NCBI RefSeq assembly: GCF_000281975.1
Contig: NZ_AKKE01000030.1
Coordinates: forward strand, 1-37,479
Direction of reading: 5' to 3'
DNA: 37,479 bases
Source: Novosphingobium sp. AP12
GTDB lineage: Bacteria > Pseudomonadota > Alphaproteobacteria > Sphingomonadales > Sphingomonadaceae
Shown here: one piece after another, positions 16,544 through 25,114 of the stretch
Layout: each line of letters begins with the position of its first letter
How positions within the stretch are numbered: the stretch's first letter is position 1
Made by a program: the position numbers and the translations under genes
Notes under the pieces: model-generated
What the model saw: the letters and a program-made list of their open reading frames with translations, nothing else
Told to the model about the DNA's origin: nothing
Database searches by the model: none

Positions 16544-17902
16544 ATGCCCATCGAGATCAAGATGCCCGCCCTGTCTCCCACGATGGAAGAAGGCAAACTG
16601 GCCAAGTGGCTGGTGAAGGAAGGTGACACGGTTTCTTCCGGCGACATCATGGCCGAGATCGAGACCGACAAGGCCACGATGGAGTTCGAAGCCGTCGACG
16701 AAGGCGTAATCGGCAAGATCAGCGTCGCCGAAGGCACCGAAGGCGTCAAGGTCGGCACCGTGATCGCCGTGCTCGTCGAAGAAGGCGAGGACGCTTCCGC
16801 GATCGAGGCCGCTCCCAAGGCCGAGGAACCCGCCAAGGCTGAAACGCCGAAGGAAGAGGCTCCGAAGCAAGAGACTCCTAAGGAAGAGGCGCCCAAGGCC
16901 GAGGCCAAGCCCGCCGAACCGGCGCCTGCCGCCGCTCCCGCCGCCAAGACCGCATCCAACCAGGAGAGCCGCGTGATCGCGTCCCCGCTCGCCAAGCGCA
17001 TCGCCACCGCCAAGGGCGTAGACCTCGAAGCGCTGACCGGCACCGGCCCCAACGGCCGTATCGTCAAGGCCGACGTCGAAGGCGCGCAGCCCGGCACGGC
17101 AAAGCCCAAGTCGGCCGCGCCCGCCGCCGCCAACGACACCGCTGCCGCCCCCGCCAAGCCGGCTTCGGTCGAGATGGCCGCGGAAACCCGCGCGCTGCTC
17201 GACGACCGCATCCCGCACACCGTCGACAAGCTCTCGGGCATGCGCAAGACCATCGCGCGCCGCCTCACGCAGTCGATGCAGGAAGCGCCGCACATCTACC
17301 TCACCATCGACACCCGCCTCGACAAGCTGATGGCGATGCGCGCCGAACTCAACGCCGCGCTGGAAAAGCAGGGCGTCAAGGTTTCGGTCAACGACATGCT
17401 GATCAAGGCGCTGGGCCTCGCGCTGGTCGACGTGCCCGAGTGCAACGTGTCGTTCGCCGGCAGCGAACTGATCAAGTATTCCCGCGCCGACGTCTCGGTC
17501 GCGGTGTCGATCCCGGGCGGCCTGATCACCCCGATCGTGCAGGACGCCAACGGGAAGTCGTTCTCGGCGATCGCCAAGGCGACCAAGGACCTCGGCAAGC
17601 GCGCCAAGGAAGGCAAGCTCAAGCCCGAGGAATACCAGGGCGGCACCGCCTCGATCTCCAACATGGGGATGATGGGGATCAAGCAGTTCACCGCCGTGAT
17701 CAATCCGCCGCAGTCGACCATCCTCGCCATTGGGGCAGGCGACAAGCGTCCATGGGTCATGCCAGACGGGCAGCTGGGAGTAGCGACGATCATGACCGCG
17801 ACTGGCAGCTTCGATCACCGGGCCGTTGACGGCGCCGACGGCGCGCGCCTGATGGCCGCGTTCCGCGAATACGTCGAGAACCCGCTGGGCATGGTCGCCT
17901 GA
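16544..17902 (+). CDS. pdhC: Pyruvate dehydrogenase E2 (dihydrolipoamide acetyltransferase)
   Basis: E2 forms the core of the pyruvate dehydrogenase complex and moves the acetyl group to CoA. The 452-residue protein has one lipoyl domain (residues 1-80; the lipoylated Lys43 is in [10 protein letters not shown]), a flexible Ala/Pro/Glu/Lys linker with EAPK/ETPK repeats (about 85-145), a peripheral subunit-binding domain ([18 protein letters not shown]), a second Ala-rich linker and the catalytic domain with the HxxxDG motif [11 protein letters not shown] near the end. The [12 protein letters not shown]-terminus separates it from 2-oxoglutarate dehydrogenase E2. E1 genes are not in the window; E3 follows after two thioesterase genes. 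Confidence 0.94.
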   Translation: MPIEIKMPALSPTMEEGKLAKWLVKEGDTVSSGDIMAEIETDKATMEFEAVDEGVIGKISVAEGTEGVKVGTVIAVLVEEGEDASAIEAAPKAEEPAKAETPKEEAPKQETPKEEAPKAEAKPAEPAPAAAPAAKTASNQESRVIASPLAKRIATAKGVDLEALTGTGPNGRIVKADVEGAQPGTAKPKSAAPAAANDTAAAPAKPASVEMAAETRALLDDRIPHTVDKLSGMRKTIARRLTQSMQEAPHIYLTIDTRLDKLMAMRAELNAALEKQGVKVSVNDMLIKALGLALVDVPECNVSFAGSELIKYSRADVSVAVSIPGGLITPIVQDANGKSFSAIAKATKDLGKRAKEGKLKPEEYQGGTASISNMGMMGIKQFTAVINPPQSTILAIGAGDKRPWVMPDGQLGVATIMTATGSFDHRAVDGADGARLMAAFREYVENPLGMVA

Positions 17903-17903
17903 G

Positions 17904-18293
17904 ATGGAGCCTGAGGCCGGAGAACTGGTCATTCGCGTGACCGCGATGCCCACCGACCTCAATCCCTACGGCGGCGTTTTCGGGGGCTGGCTGATGAGCC
18001 AGCTCGCGCTGGGCGCCGCCTCGCTGGTGACCCGCCGCACCGGCTTCAAGGCCGTGGTGGTCGGCGCGACCGACTTCACCTTTCCCGGTGTCATGGTCGT
18101 GGGCGACGAACTCAACGTCTATGCCCGGGTCGCAAGGACGGGGCGCACCTCGATGACGATCGCCACGCGCGGCTTCGGCCGGGCGCGGGCGAGCGAGAAC
18201 CATGTCGAGGTCGCCACCGGCATTTTCACGTTCGTGGCGCTGGGCGCGGACGATCGTCCGCAGCCTCTGGCTGCCGCTCTCGAGGCGAATTGA
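17904..18293 (+). CDS. Hotdog-fold acyl-CoA thioesterase paralogue, catalytic Asp missing
   Basis: The 129-residue protein is a YciA-like hotdog protein, with AMPTDLNPYGGVFGGWLMSQ aligning residue for residue with the next gene and with YciA as I remember it. YciA-type enzymes use an Asp in a G-G-W-x-M-S-x-M-D motif to hydrolyse acyl-CoA. Here position 35 is Ala (MSQLALGAA), and Gly24 replaces the neighbouring Asp, so the copy is probably inactive or uses another mechanism. It starts one base after the pdhC stop and runs into the second copy, so it is in the same transcript. A structural or regulatory subunit pairing with copy two is an inference. Confidence 0.85.
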   Translation: MEPEAGELVIRVTAMPTDLNPYGGVFGGWLMSQLALGAASLVTRRTGFKAVVVGATDFTFPGVMVVGDELNVYARVARTGRTSMTIATRGFGRARASENHVEVATGIFTFVALGADDRPQPLAAALEAN

Positions 18294-18674
18294 ATGGCGG
18301 AAGAATACCGCGAACCTGTCATCCGCATCACCGCCATGCCCGCCGACGCCAATGCTTATGGCGACATCTTCGGTGGCTGGCTGATGAGCCTGATGGACAT
18401 GGGCGCCGGCCTGATCGCCGCGCGCCACTCGCATGGCCGCGCGGTCACCATCGCGATGGACGGCATGCAGTTCCACTCGCCGGTCAAGGTCGGTGACGAA
18501 GTCAGCGTCTATGGAAACCTGCGCAAGGTGGGGCGCTCCTCGATGACCATCGCCATCGAGGCCTGGCGGCGCCACCGGCATGAAGAAGATCAGGTGAAAG
18601 TGACCGAAGCGGTCTTCACCTTCGTTGCCATCGACGATGCGGGCAGGCCCCGCGCAATCGAACAGGAGAGTTGA
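18294..18674 (+). CDS. Acyl-CoA thioesterase, YciA-like hotdog protein
   Basis: The 126-residue protein has the intact YciA motif: YGDIFGGWLMSLMDMGAGL with Asp35 as the expected catalytic residue, then AVTIAMDGMQFHSPVKVGDEV and SSMTIAIEAW. YciA-family enzymes hydrolyse a range of acyl-CoA esters to free CoA. It abuts the previous gene exactly (TGA at 18291-18293, ATG at 18294) and ends five bases before lpd. Being placed inside a pyruvate dehydrogenase operon, it may adjust acyl-CoA/CoA balance; this is inference. Confidence 0.9.
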   Translation: MAEEYREPVIRITAMPADANAYGDIFGGWLMSLMDMGAGLIAARHSHGRAVTIAMDGMQFHSPVKVGDEVSVYGNLRKVGRSSMTIAIEAWRRHRHEEDQVKVTEAVFTFVAIDDAGRPRAIEQES

Positions 18675-18678
18675 TTCA

Positions 18679-20094
18679 GTGGCTGATACTTACGACGTCA
18701 TCGTTCTCGGTTCCGGCCCCGGTGGCTACGTCGCGGCGATCCGCGCTTCGCAGCTCGGCCTGAAGACCGCCATCGTCGAGCGCGAGCTGCTGGGCGGCAT
18801 CTGCCTCAACTGGGGCTGCATCCCGACCAAGGCGCTGCTGCGCTCGGCCGAAGTGCTCCACCACATGAAGCACGCCAAGAACTACGGCCTGGCGGCGGAC
18901 AACATCACGGCGGACATCGAAGCCGTGGTCCAGCGCTCGCGCGGGGTGGCCAAGCAGCTGAACCAGGGCGTCACGCACCTGATGAAGAAGAACAAGATCA
19001 CCGTGCACATGGGCACCGGCAAGCTGGTCGCGCCCGGCAAGCTGGAAGTGACCGGCGAGAAGGGCACCGAGACCCTCGAAGCCAAGCACATCATCATCGC
19101 CACCGGCGCCCGCGCCCGCGACCTGCCCAAGGCCAAGGCCGACGGCAACCGCATCTGGACCTACCGCCACGCGATGACCCCGAAGGAGCTGCCCAGCAAG
19201 CTGCTGGTCCTGGGTTCGGGCGCGATCGGCATCGAGTTCGCCAGCTTCTACAACGACATGGGCGTCGACGTGACGGTCGTCGAGATGATGGACCGCGTCG
19301 TACCGGTCGAGGACGCCGACGTCTCGGCCTTCCTCGAGAAGGCGCTGACCAAGCAGGGCATCAAGATCCTCACCGGCGCCAAGGCGGGTGATATCACCAC
19401 CTCCGACAACGGCGTTTCGGTCAAGATCACGCCCAAGGGCAAGCCTGAGGAAACGCAGGAGTTCAGCCACGTCATCGTCGCCATCGGCATCGTGCCGAAC
19501 GTCGAGAACATCGGCCTCGAAGAACTCGGCATCGAGCCGGACAAGCGCTTCCACGTCAAGGTCGACGGCTACGGCCGCACCAACGTGGCCGGCGTCTGGG
19601 CGATCGGCGACTGCGTCGAAGGTCCGTGGCTGGCGCACAAGGCGAGCCACGAGGGCGTCACCACCGCCGAGTCCATCGCCAAGGAACTCGGCAACAAGGA
19701 CGTACACCCGCATCCGCTCGACCGCCGCAACATCCCGGGCTGCACCTACTGCCACCCGCAGATCGCATCGGTCGGCCTGACCGAGGCGAAGGCCAGGGAA
19801 GAAGGCTACGAGGTCAAGGCCGGCACTTTCCCGTTCATCGGCAACGGCAAGGCGATCGCGCTCGGGGAGCCCGAGGGCTTCGTGAAGACGGTGTTCGACG
19901 CCAAGACCGGCGAACTGCTGGGCGCCCACATGATCGGCGCGGAAGTGACCGAGATGATCCAGGGCTACGTCGTGGGCAAGACGCTCGAGACCACCGAGGC
20001 CGAACTGATGAACACGGTGTTCCCACACCCGACGATCTCGGAAACGATGCACGAGTCGGTGCTCAGCGCCTACGGCCGCGCCCTGCACATGTGA
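18679..20094 (+). CDS. lpdA: Dihydrolipoamide dehydrogenase (E3)
   Basis: E3 reoxidises dihydrolipoamide on E2 and passes electrons via FAD to NAD+. The 471-residue protein has the FAD-binding GSGPGG (11-16), the redox disulfide Cys42-x4-Cys47 in GICLNWGCIPTK, a NAD-binding GSGAIGIEFASFY, the second FAD motif TNVAGVWAIGD, and the catalytic His-Glu pair in HPTISETMHES near the end. I chose the GTG at 18679 (first residues MADTYDVIVLG) because AGGAGA lies about ten bases upstream; the in-frame ATG at 18625 would overlap the thioesterase gene. It is the last gene of the pdhC transcript, closed by a terminator. Confidence 0.95.
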   Translation: MADTYDVIVLGSGPGGYVAAIRASQLGLKTAIVERELLGGICLNWGCIPTKALLRSAEVLHHMKHAKNYGLAADNITADIEAVVQRSRGVAKQLNQGVTHLMKKNKITVHMGTGKLVAPGKLEVTGEKGTETLEAKHIIIATGARARDLPKAKADGNRIWTYRHAMTPKELPSKLLVLGSGAIGIEFASFYNDMGVDVTVVEMMDRVVPVEDADVSAFLEKALTKQGIKILTGAKAGDITTSDNGVSVKITPKGKPEETQEFSHVIVAIGIVPNVENIGLEELGIEPDKRFHVKVDGYGRTNVAGVWAIGDCVEGPWLAHKASHEGVTTAESIAKELGNKDVHPHPLDRRNIPGCTYCHPQIASVGLTEAKAREEGYEVKAGTFPFIGNGKAIALGEPEGFVKTVFDAKTGELLGAHMIGAEVTEMIQGYVVGKTLETTEAELMNTVFPHPTISETMHESVLSAYGRALHM

Positions 20095-20117
20095 GCCTCG
20101 GCTCCGATTACGATACG

Positions 20118-20148
20118 AAGAGGGCGGGCTGCGAGGTCCGCCCTTTTT
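20118..20148 (+). terminator. Rho-independent terminator after lpdA
   Basis: AGGGCGG (20121-20127) pairs with CCGCCCT (20138-20144) around a ten-base loop, and TTTT follows; the flanking AAG adds pairs with the T-run. This ends the pdhC-thioesterases-lpdA transcript. A second inverted repeat (CGGCGGA at 20203-20209 with 20224-20230, loop containing a T-run) lies 55 bases further on. Confidence 0.85.
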
Positions 20149-20285
20149 CGTTGGGGTCCCAATTTCCGGGCTGAGTTCGGACACGTTTTCAGGCGGCCTG
20201 GACGGCGGATATCGGGGGTTTTTTCCGCCGGGAGCGCGGTGAAGTGCCGGCGGGGTGTCAACCACGGAATCGATCGTCTCGTTTC

Positions 20286-20299
20286 AGGGGATTACCCCT
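20286..20299. promoter_or_regulatory. Palindrome upstream of the sulfatase gene
   Basis: AGGGGATTACCCCT has 5-bp arms around ATTA and lies 53 bases before the sulfatase start. Its symmetry suits an operator for a dimeric regulator. No matching regulator gene is adjacent. Confidence 0.35.
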
Positions 20300-20352
20300 A
20301 TGTCGCGCCAGCGCAGCGACCTTCAGTCTGACTTCACATGCAGGAGGTCAGG

Positions 20353-21861
20353 ATGCCGAACGGAAAGCCCAATATCCTTTTCATCATGGCCGACGACATT
20401 GGCTGGTTCAACGTCAGCGCCTACAATCTGGGCGTGATGGGCTACCGCACGCCCAACATCGACCGGATCGGCCGCGAGGGCGCGCAGTTCACCGACTTCT
20501 ACGGCCAGCAAAGCTGCACGGCCGGCCGCGCGGCCTTCATCACCGGCCAGTCGCCGATCCGCACCGGGCTGACCAAGGTCGGCATGCCGGGCGCGACTCT
20601 CGGCCTCAGCTTCGAGGACCCTTCGGTCGGCGAGTTCATGAAACACCTGGGATACGCGACCGGACAGTTCGGAAAGAACCACCTGGGCGACCGTAACGAG
20701 CACCTGCCGACCGTCCACGGTTTCGACGAGTTCTTCGGCAATCTCTATCATCTCAACGCCGAGGAAGAGCCCTACTACGACAACTACCCGAAGGATCCCG
20801 AATTCCGCAAAAAATACGGCCCTCGCGGCGTCCTGAAATGCAAGGCCACGGACGTGGACGATGCCACCGTCGACGAGCAGTTCGGCAAGGTTGGCAAGCA
20901 GACGATCGAGAACACCGGCCCGCTTCCCAAGGAACGCATGGAAACGGTGGACGAGGAGTTCACGGCCGCCGCGCTCGATTTCATCGACCGAAAGAGCAAG
21001 GAAGACGCGCCGTGGTTCTGCTACTTCAACCCTACGAGAATGCACGTCTTCACGCATCTGAAGCCGGAATCGAAGGGCAAGACCGGGCTCGGCGTCTATC
21101 CCGACGGCATGGTCGAACTGGACGGCTACGTGGGGGAATTGCTCCAGAAACTCGATGACCTCGGCATTGCCGACGACACCATCGTCGTCTTCACCACGGA
21201 CAACGGCGCGGAAGTCTGTACCTGGCCCGATGGCGGCGCCACGCCGTTCCGGGGCGAGAAGGACACCAACTGGGAAGGCGGCTGGCGCGTGCCCTGCGTG
21301 ATGCGCTGGCCGGGCGTCATCGAACCTGGCCGGCTCATCAACGACATCGCCTCCCTGCAGGACTTCATCCCGACGTTCGCCGCCGCCAATGGGGAGCCCG
21401 ACCTCGTCGCGAAGGTCAAGAAGGGCTACGAGATGGGCGGGAAGACCTACAAGGTCCATCTCGACGGTTTCAACCTGCTGCCGTTCCTCTCCGGCGAGGA
21501 AGAGGAGTCACCGCGGCGGGGCTTCATCTACTGGAGCGACGACGGCGACTGCATGGCGATCCGCATGGATCACTTCAAAGTCGTGTTCTCGGAACAGCGC
21601 GCCGAGGGGCTGCAGGCCTGGCGCGAGCCTCTTTCGACCATGCGTATTCCCAAGTTCTTCGACCTGCGCTCCGATCCCTTCGAGCGGGGTGAGGACAGCA
21701 TCAAGTACAACGACTGGTTCCTGGAGAACAATCACCTGCTCTACATGGCCCCGCCGCTGCTGGGGCAATGGCTCCAGAGCTTCAAGGAGTTCCCGCCAAG
21801 GGCCAAGGCCGCCAGCTTCTCGATCGATCAGGTGGTCGAAAGCCTGATGCCAAAGACCTAG
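20353..21861 (+). CDS. Arylsulfatase-type sulfatase, apparently cytoplasmic
   Basis: The 502-residue protein hydrolyses sulfate esters if active. Metal ligands are seen at Asp14-Asp15 (FIMADDIG) and in TTDNGAE; GKNHLGD supplies the active-site Lys and His. The formylglycine motif is Cys55-Thr-Ala-Gly-Arg59, so the usual C-x-P-x-R has Ala in place of Pro, a variant I recall in other bacterial arylsulfatases; it still needs a maturase, which is not in the window. There is no signal peptide, so it should act in the cytoplasm. I chose the ATG at 20353 because AGGAGG lies just before it; the ATG at 20338 would include that site. It is followed by a hairpin. Confidence 0.88.
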   Translation: MPNGKPNILFIMADDIGWFNVSAYNLGVMGYRTPNIDRIGREGAQFTDFYGQQSCTAGRAAFITGQSPIRTGLTKVGMPGATLGLSFEDPSVGEFMKHLGYATGQFGKNHLGDRNEHLPTVHGFDEFFGNLYHLNAEEEPYYDNYPKDPEFRKKYGPRGVLKCKATDVDDATVDEQFGKVGKQTIENTGPLPKERMETVDEEFTAAALDFIDRKSKEDAPWFCYFNPTRMHVFTHLKPESKGKTGLGVYPDGMVELDGYVGELLQKLDDLGIADDTIVVFTTDNGAEVCTWPDGGATPFRGEKDTNWEGGWRVPCVMRWPGVIEPGRLINDIASLQDFIPTFAAANGEPDLVAKVKKGYEMGGKTYKVHLDGFNLLPFLSGEEEESPRRGFIYWSDDGDCMAIRMDHFKVVFSEQRAEGLQAWREPLSTMRIPKFFDLRSDPFERGEDSIKYNDWFLENNHLLYMAPPLLGQWLQSFKEFPPRAKAASFSIDQVVESLMPKT

Positions 21862-21872
21862 CCCCGGCCGGC

Positions 21873-21900
21873 GTCCCGATCGCGGTGGTGCGGTCGGGAC
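21873..21900 (+). terminator. Hairpin after the sulfatase gene
   Basis: GTCCCGATCGC (21873-21883) pairs with 21890-21900 (one G-T wobble) around a six-base loop, 11 bases after the stop codon. A weak pyrimidine run follows. Confidence 0.6.
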
Positions 21901-22000
21901 AGTCCGCTTTCCTACATCCATGAGGCTGCCGTATGCTCGGCGCATGACCCGGCAAGTCCTCCGCCATGACCTCGACCGCGCGGCATTACCGTGCCCGCCC

Positions 22001-22075
22001 AAGGCGACACATTATGGCTCCCGGCCGGCATTTTGCCCCCAGGACTGTGTAAACCGTGTAAACCTGTGTCGCCTT
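22001..22075. repeat. 75-bp element with 11-bp terminal inverted repeats and a tandem 9-mer
   Basis: AAGGCGACACA (22001-22011) and TGTGTCGCCTT (22065-22075) are perfect inverted repeats. Inside, GTGTAAACC occurs twice in tandem (22047-22064), and CCGGCCGG lies near the middle. The element sits between the convergent sulfatase and PilZ genes. It looks like a dispersed REP- or MITE-like unit, but there is only one copy in the window. Confidence 0.55.
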
Positions 22076-22108
22076 GCGGCCGGTCGAGCCTCAGCGAGGG
22101 GGAGCTAC

Positions 22109-22396
22109 CTAGCCCGCGGCACGGACGATATGCTCGAACACCGCGACGTGCAGCGGCTCGGCGAACTCGCAACCGACGGCGCCGTCACGGACCCAGCAGA
22201 TGCGCGCACTCAGGAGGTGGAGGCCGGGAATGCGGATGCGCAGCGGCACTTCGGGGCGCGCGTCGGGCAGCCGGGCGATGCGGAAGCCGCCCTCGGACAG
22301 GTCCTCCAGCCGCGCTGCCTTCCACGGGCGCGTGCCTTGGCGCACCTCGCACAGGATCTCGACGCTGGCGCGCGTGGTGGTCCTGTCGTGCTGCAC
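22109..22396 (-). CDS. Single-domain PilZ protein (c-di-GMP receptor)
   Basis: The 95-residue protein is almost entirely a PilZ domain. It has the RxxxR motif (Arg5 to Arg9, RTTTR) and the D-x-S-x-x-G motif (DLSEGG), the two elements that bind cyclic di-GMP. The strand pattern after it (FRIARL, LRIRIPGL, ARICWVRDGAVGCEF) is also typical. There is no signal peptide or second domain, so the output partner is unknown. It stands alone, convergent with the sulfatase gene and divergent from acs. Confidence 0.88.
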   Translation of the reverse strand: MQHDRTTTRASVEILCEVRQGTRPWKAARLEDLSEGGFRIARLPDARPEVPLRIRIPGLHLLSARICWVRDGAVGCEFAEPLHVAVFEHIVRAAG

Positions 22397-22613
22397 GGAT
22401 ATCTCCTCGGATGGAAGCCACGCTTGGCCCCCAAAGAGTTACCATGGCGTTAGCATTCACCGGAATTGCCGCGCGAGCACCACCAGGGTCGGATCACCGT
22501 CCCGCCGATTCGCTAGACCTCGATTGCCCGAGATGCCTTGATCCGGATCACAAGCCCCGCCATGTTCGGTGCAAAGGTCGGCACGCCCGAACCGCATTCG
22601 AGAGGAGTTACCG

Positions 22614-24563
22614 ATGGCCGAGGCCGTATATCCCGTCCCCGCCGACTGGGCCGAAAACGCCCTGATCGACGAGGCCCGCTACCACGAGATGTACGAAAGC
22701 TCGGTCGCCGATCCCGAAGGTTTCTGGCGCCAGGAAGCGCAGCGGATCGACTGGATCAAGCCGTTCAGCGCGGTCAAGCAGACCAGCTTCCACGAGGAGG
22801 ACTTCGGTATCTCGTGGTTCACCGACGGCACGCTCAACCTCTCGGCCAACTGCCTCGACCGGCATTTGGACGCGCACGGCGACGACATCGCCATCCTCTG
22901 GGAACCCGACGATCCGAAGAATCCGGACCGCCGCATCACCTACCGCGAACTGCACGAGGCGGTCTGCCGCTTCGCCAACCTGCTCAGGGCCAAGGGCGTC
23001 AAAAAGGGCGAGCGCGTCACCATCTACCTGCCGATGGTGCCCGAGGCCGCGGTCGCCATGCTCGCCTGCGCGCGGATCGGGGCAATCCACTCGATCGTCT
23101 TCGCCGGCTTCTCGCCCGACGCGCTCGCGGGCCGCATCACCGACTGCGACAGCCGCGTGATCCTGACCGCCGACGAGGGCCTGCGCGGCGGCAAGAAGAT
23201 CCCTCTCAAGGCCAACGTCGACGAGGCGCTGGGCCGTTGCGCCTGCGCCGATACGGTGATCGTCCTCTCGCACACCGGCGCCCACGTGCCGATGGTCGAG
23301 GGCCGCGACGTGGACTGGGCCTCCGCCGCCGCCGAACAGTCGGCCGACTGCGAGCCGGTGGAGATGAACGCGGAGGACCCGCTGTTCATCCTCTATACCT
23401 CGGGCTCCACCGGCAAGCCGAAGGGCGTGCTGCACACGACCGGGGGCTACTCGGTCTGGGCCTCGATGACGCACGAGTATGTTTTCGACTATCGCCCCGG
23501 CCAGGTCTTCTGGTGCGCCGCCGACATCGGTTGGGTCACCGGCCACTCCTACGTCGTCTACGGCCCGCTGATGAACGGCGCGACGACGGTGATGTTCGAA
23601 GGCGTACCCAACTTCCCCGACCCGAGCCGCTTCTGGCAGGTGGTCGACAAGTTCGGCGTCGAGATCTTCTACGGCGCCCCGACCGCGCTGCGCGCCCTCA
23701 TGCGCGAGGGGGACGACTGGGTGAAGAAGACCTCGCGCCAATCGCTGCGCCTGCTCGGCTCAGTGGGCGAGCCGATCAATCCCGAGGCATGGGGCTGGTA
23801 TCACGATGTGGTGGGTGACGGCCGCTGCCCGATCGTCGACACTTGGTGGCAGACGGAAACCGGTGGCATCATGATCACCCCGCTTCCCGGCGCCACCGCG
23901 CTCAAGCCCGGCTCGGCGACGCGGCCGATGTTCGGTGTGCAGCTGAAATTGCTCGATGCCGACGGCAAGGAGATCGAAGGCCCCGGCAATGGCAGTCTCG
24001 TCATAACCGACAGCTGGCCGGGGCAGATGCGCACGGTGTGGGGCGATCACGACCGCTTCTTCCAGACCTATTTCAGCACGTACAAGGGCACCTACTTCAC
24101 CGGTGACGGCTGCCGCCGCGACGAGGACGGGTACTACTGGATCACCGGCCGTATCGACGACGTCATCAACGTCTCGGGCCACCGCATGGGCACCGCCGAG
24201 GTCGAAAGCGCGCTCGTCGCTCATCCGAAGGTCGCCGAGGCGGCCGTCGTCGGCATGCCGCACGACATCAAGGGGCAGGGCATCTACGCCTTCATAACTA
24301 CCAATGCCGAGGTCGAGCCCGACGAGGCACTGCGCAAGGAGCTGATCGCCTGGGTCCGCCACGAGATCGGCCCGATCGCGACGCCGGACGTCATCCAATT
24401 CGCGCCGGGCCTGCCCAAGACCCGCTCCGGCAAGATCATGCGCCGCATCCTGCGCAAGATCGGCGAGAACGACGTCTCCAACCTCGGCGACACCTCGACG
24501 CTGGCTGACCCTTCGGTCGTGGACAACCTGATCGCAAACCGCCCGCAGCGCGCGCCTGCCTGA
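22614..24563 (+). CDS. acs: Acetyl-CoA synthetase
   Basis: The enzyme activates acetate to acetyl-CoA through acetyl-AMP. The 649-residue protein has the family layout: an N-terminal ACAS domain, the AMP-binding P-loop-like [12 protein letters not shown], the [14 protein letters not shown] and WWQTETGG motifs, YFTGDG, the hinge [13 protein letters not shown], and the C-terminal [11 protein letters not shown] whose Lys is the regulatory acetylation site in known members. The ATG at 22614 is preceded by GAGGAG. It diverges from the PilZ gene across about 217 bases and ends in a strong hairpin. Confidence 0.97.
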   Translation: MAEAVYPVPADWAENALIDEARYHEMYESSVADPEGFWRQEAQRIDWIKPFSAVKQTSFHEEDFGISWFTDGTLNLSANCLDRHLDAHGDDIAILWEPDDPKNPDRRITYRELHEAVCRFANLLRAKGVKKGERVTIYLPMVPEAAVAMLACARIGAIHSIVFAGFSPDALAGRITDCDSRVILTADEGLRGGKKIPLKANVDEALGRCACADTVIVLSHTGAHVPMVEGRDVDWASAAAEQSADCEPVEMNAEDPLFILYTSGSTGKPKGVLHTTGGYSVWASMTHEYVFDYRPGQVFWCAADIGWVTGHSYVVYGPLMNGATTVMFEGVPNFPDPSRFWQVVDKFGVEIFYGAPTALRALMREGDDWVKKTSRQSLRLLGSVGEPINPEAWGWYHDVVGDGRCPIVDTWWQTETGGIMITPLPGATALKPGSATRPMFGVQLKLLDADGKEIEGPGNGSLVITDSWPGQMRTVWGDHDRFFQTYFSTYKGTYFTGDGCRRDEDGYYWITGRIDDVINVSGHRMGTAEVESALVAHPKVAEAAVVGMPHDIKGQGIYAFITTNAEVEPDEALRKELIAWVRHEIGPIATPDVIQFAPGLPKTRSGKIMRRILRKIGENDVSNLGDTSTLADPSVVDNLIANRPQRAPA

Positions 24564-24576
24564 CCAGCATGCAAAC

Positions 24577-24608
24577 CGGGTTTCTGCGCCCTTCAGCGCA
24601 GAAGCCCG
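24577..24608 (+). terminator. Hairpin after acs
   Basis: CGGGTTTCTGCGC (24577-24589) pairs with 24596-24608 (13 pairs with one G-T wobble) around CCTTCA, 13 bases after the stop. It lies between acs and the small minus-strand gene converging on it. Confidence 0.7.
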
Positions 24609-24644
24609 TCCCCCGGTACAGGCGGGGTGATGACAAGTTCGGTC

Positions 24645-24770
24645 TCAAAGCGCCTTGTTGAGACGGCACTCCTCGCACTCGAAGCCCCGGCAGTCCCCTT
24701 GACCATCCGGACAGGTCGAGCTCCTTCTCAGGGCATCACGCAAGCGCGACAGCAGCCAACGAAACACCAT
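24645..24770 (-). CDS. 41-residue four-cysteine protein
   Basis: The ORF encodes 41 residues: a basic, hydrophobic N-terminal half (MVFRWLLSRLRDALRR) and a Cys-rich half with Cys20, Cys27, Cys32 and Cys35 (CX6CX4CX2C, including GDCRGFECEECRLNKAL). The spacing suits a small zinc-binding or metal-binding knuckle; the amphipathic N-terminus could contact a membrane or nucleic acid. I seem to recall similar short proteins in sphingomonads but cannot name a family. It lies tail-to-tail with acs. There is no strong ribosome site (a G-run lies about ten bases upstream). Confidence 0.5.
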   Translation of the reverse strand: MVFRWLLSRLRDALRRSSTCPDGQGDCRGFECEECRLNKAL

Positions 24771-25114
24771 ACCGCACCAAGCCCCCGCCGGTAGATCCCC
24801 CATAAGTCGCTAGCACTATTCGGGTGAGGGCTTGGGTCAAGATAGGTGAATGATCATTAATCACGTCGGATCGACAGACATGCATTGCGTCGCGGCAATG
24901 ACTCCATCGGCAGGGAAAGGGCAAGTCGTACAGCTTGCGGAATCGGCCGCTGAAATATTTGCGATCTGTCGGCAAAGGCAGCTTTGACGGCGTGAGAAGG
25001 TGGCCGTCGGAGGCGGGGCATAGGTCCAGGGTATGACTTTTAGAAATTAATTCCGCCTACCGATATGATCGCCACTTGGTAGCTTGCTCTGCACGAGTGA
25101 CAGTGGGGTGAAGC
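24771..25114. other. Intergenic region ahead of the ABC binding-protein gene
   Basis: No convincing gene is seen in these 344 bases; the longest open frame (minus strand, to 24975) has no family-like features. On the minus strand TTGACC (24835-24840) and TAGTGC (24813-24818), 16 bases apart, could serve the four-cysteine gene. A 10-bp palindrome AATGATCATT lies at 24849-24858. I found no riboswitch I could recognise, including the guanidine-I type. Confidence 0.5.
25040..25069 (+). promoter_or_regulatory. Candidate promoter of the ABC binding-protein gene
   Basis: TATGAT (25064-25069) is a good -10 box; TTAGAA (25040-25045) is a weak -35 box with an 18-base spacer, which may mean that an activator is needed. 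The leader would be about 38 bases, with GGGGTGAAG before the ATG at 25115. Confidence 0.4.

Noticed and set aside
18676..20265. 529-residue frame antisense to lpdA
   Set aside because: Shadow of lpdA with no recognisable motifs.
24771..25114. Guanidine-I (ykkC) riboswitch ahead of the urea/guanidine-type binding-protein gene
   Set aside because: I looked for it because of the family link but could not find the conserved core in this region; a covariance-model search would settle it.
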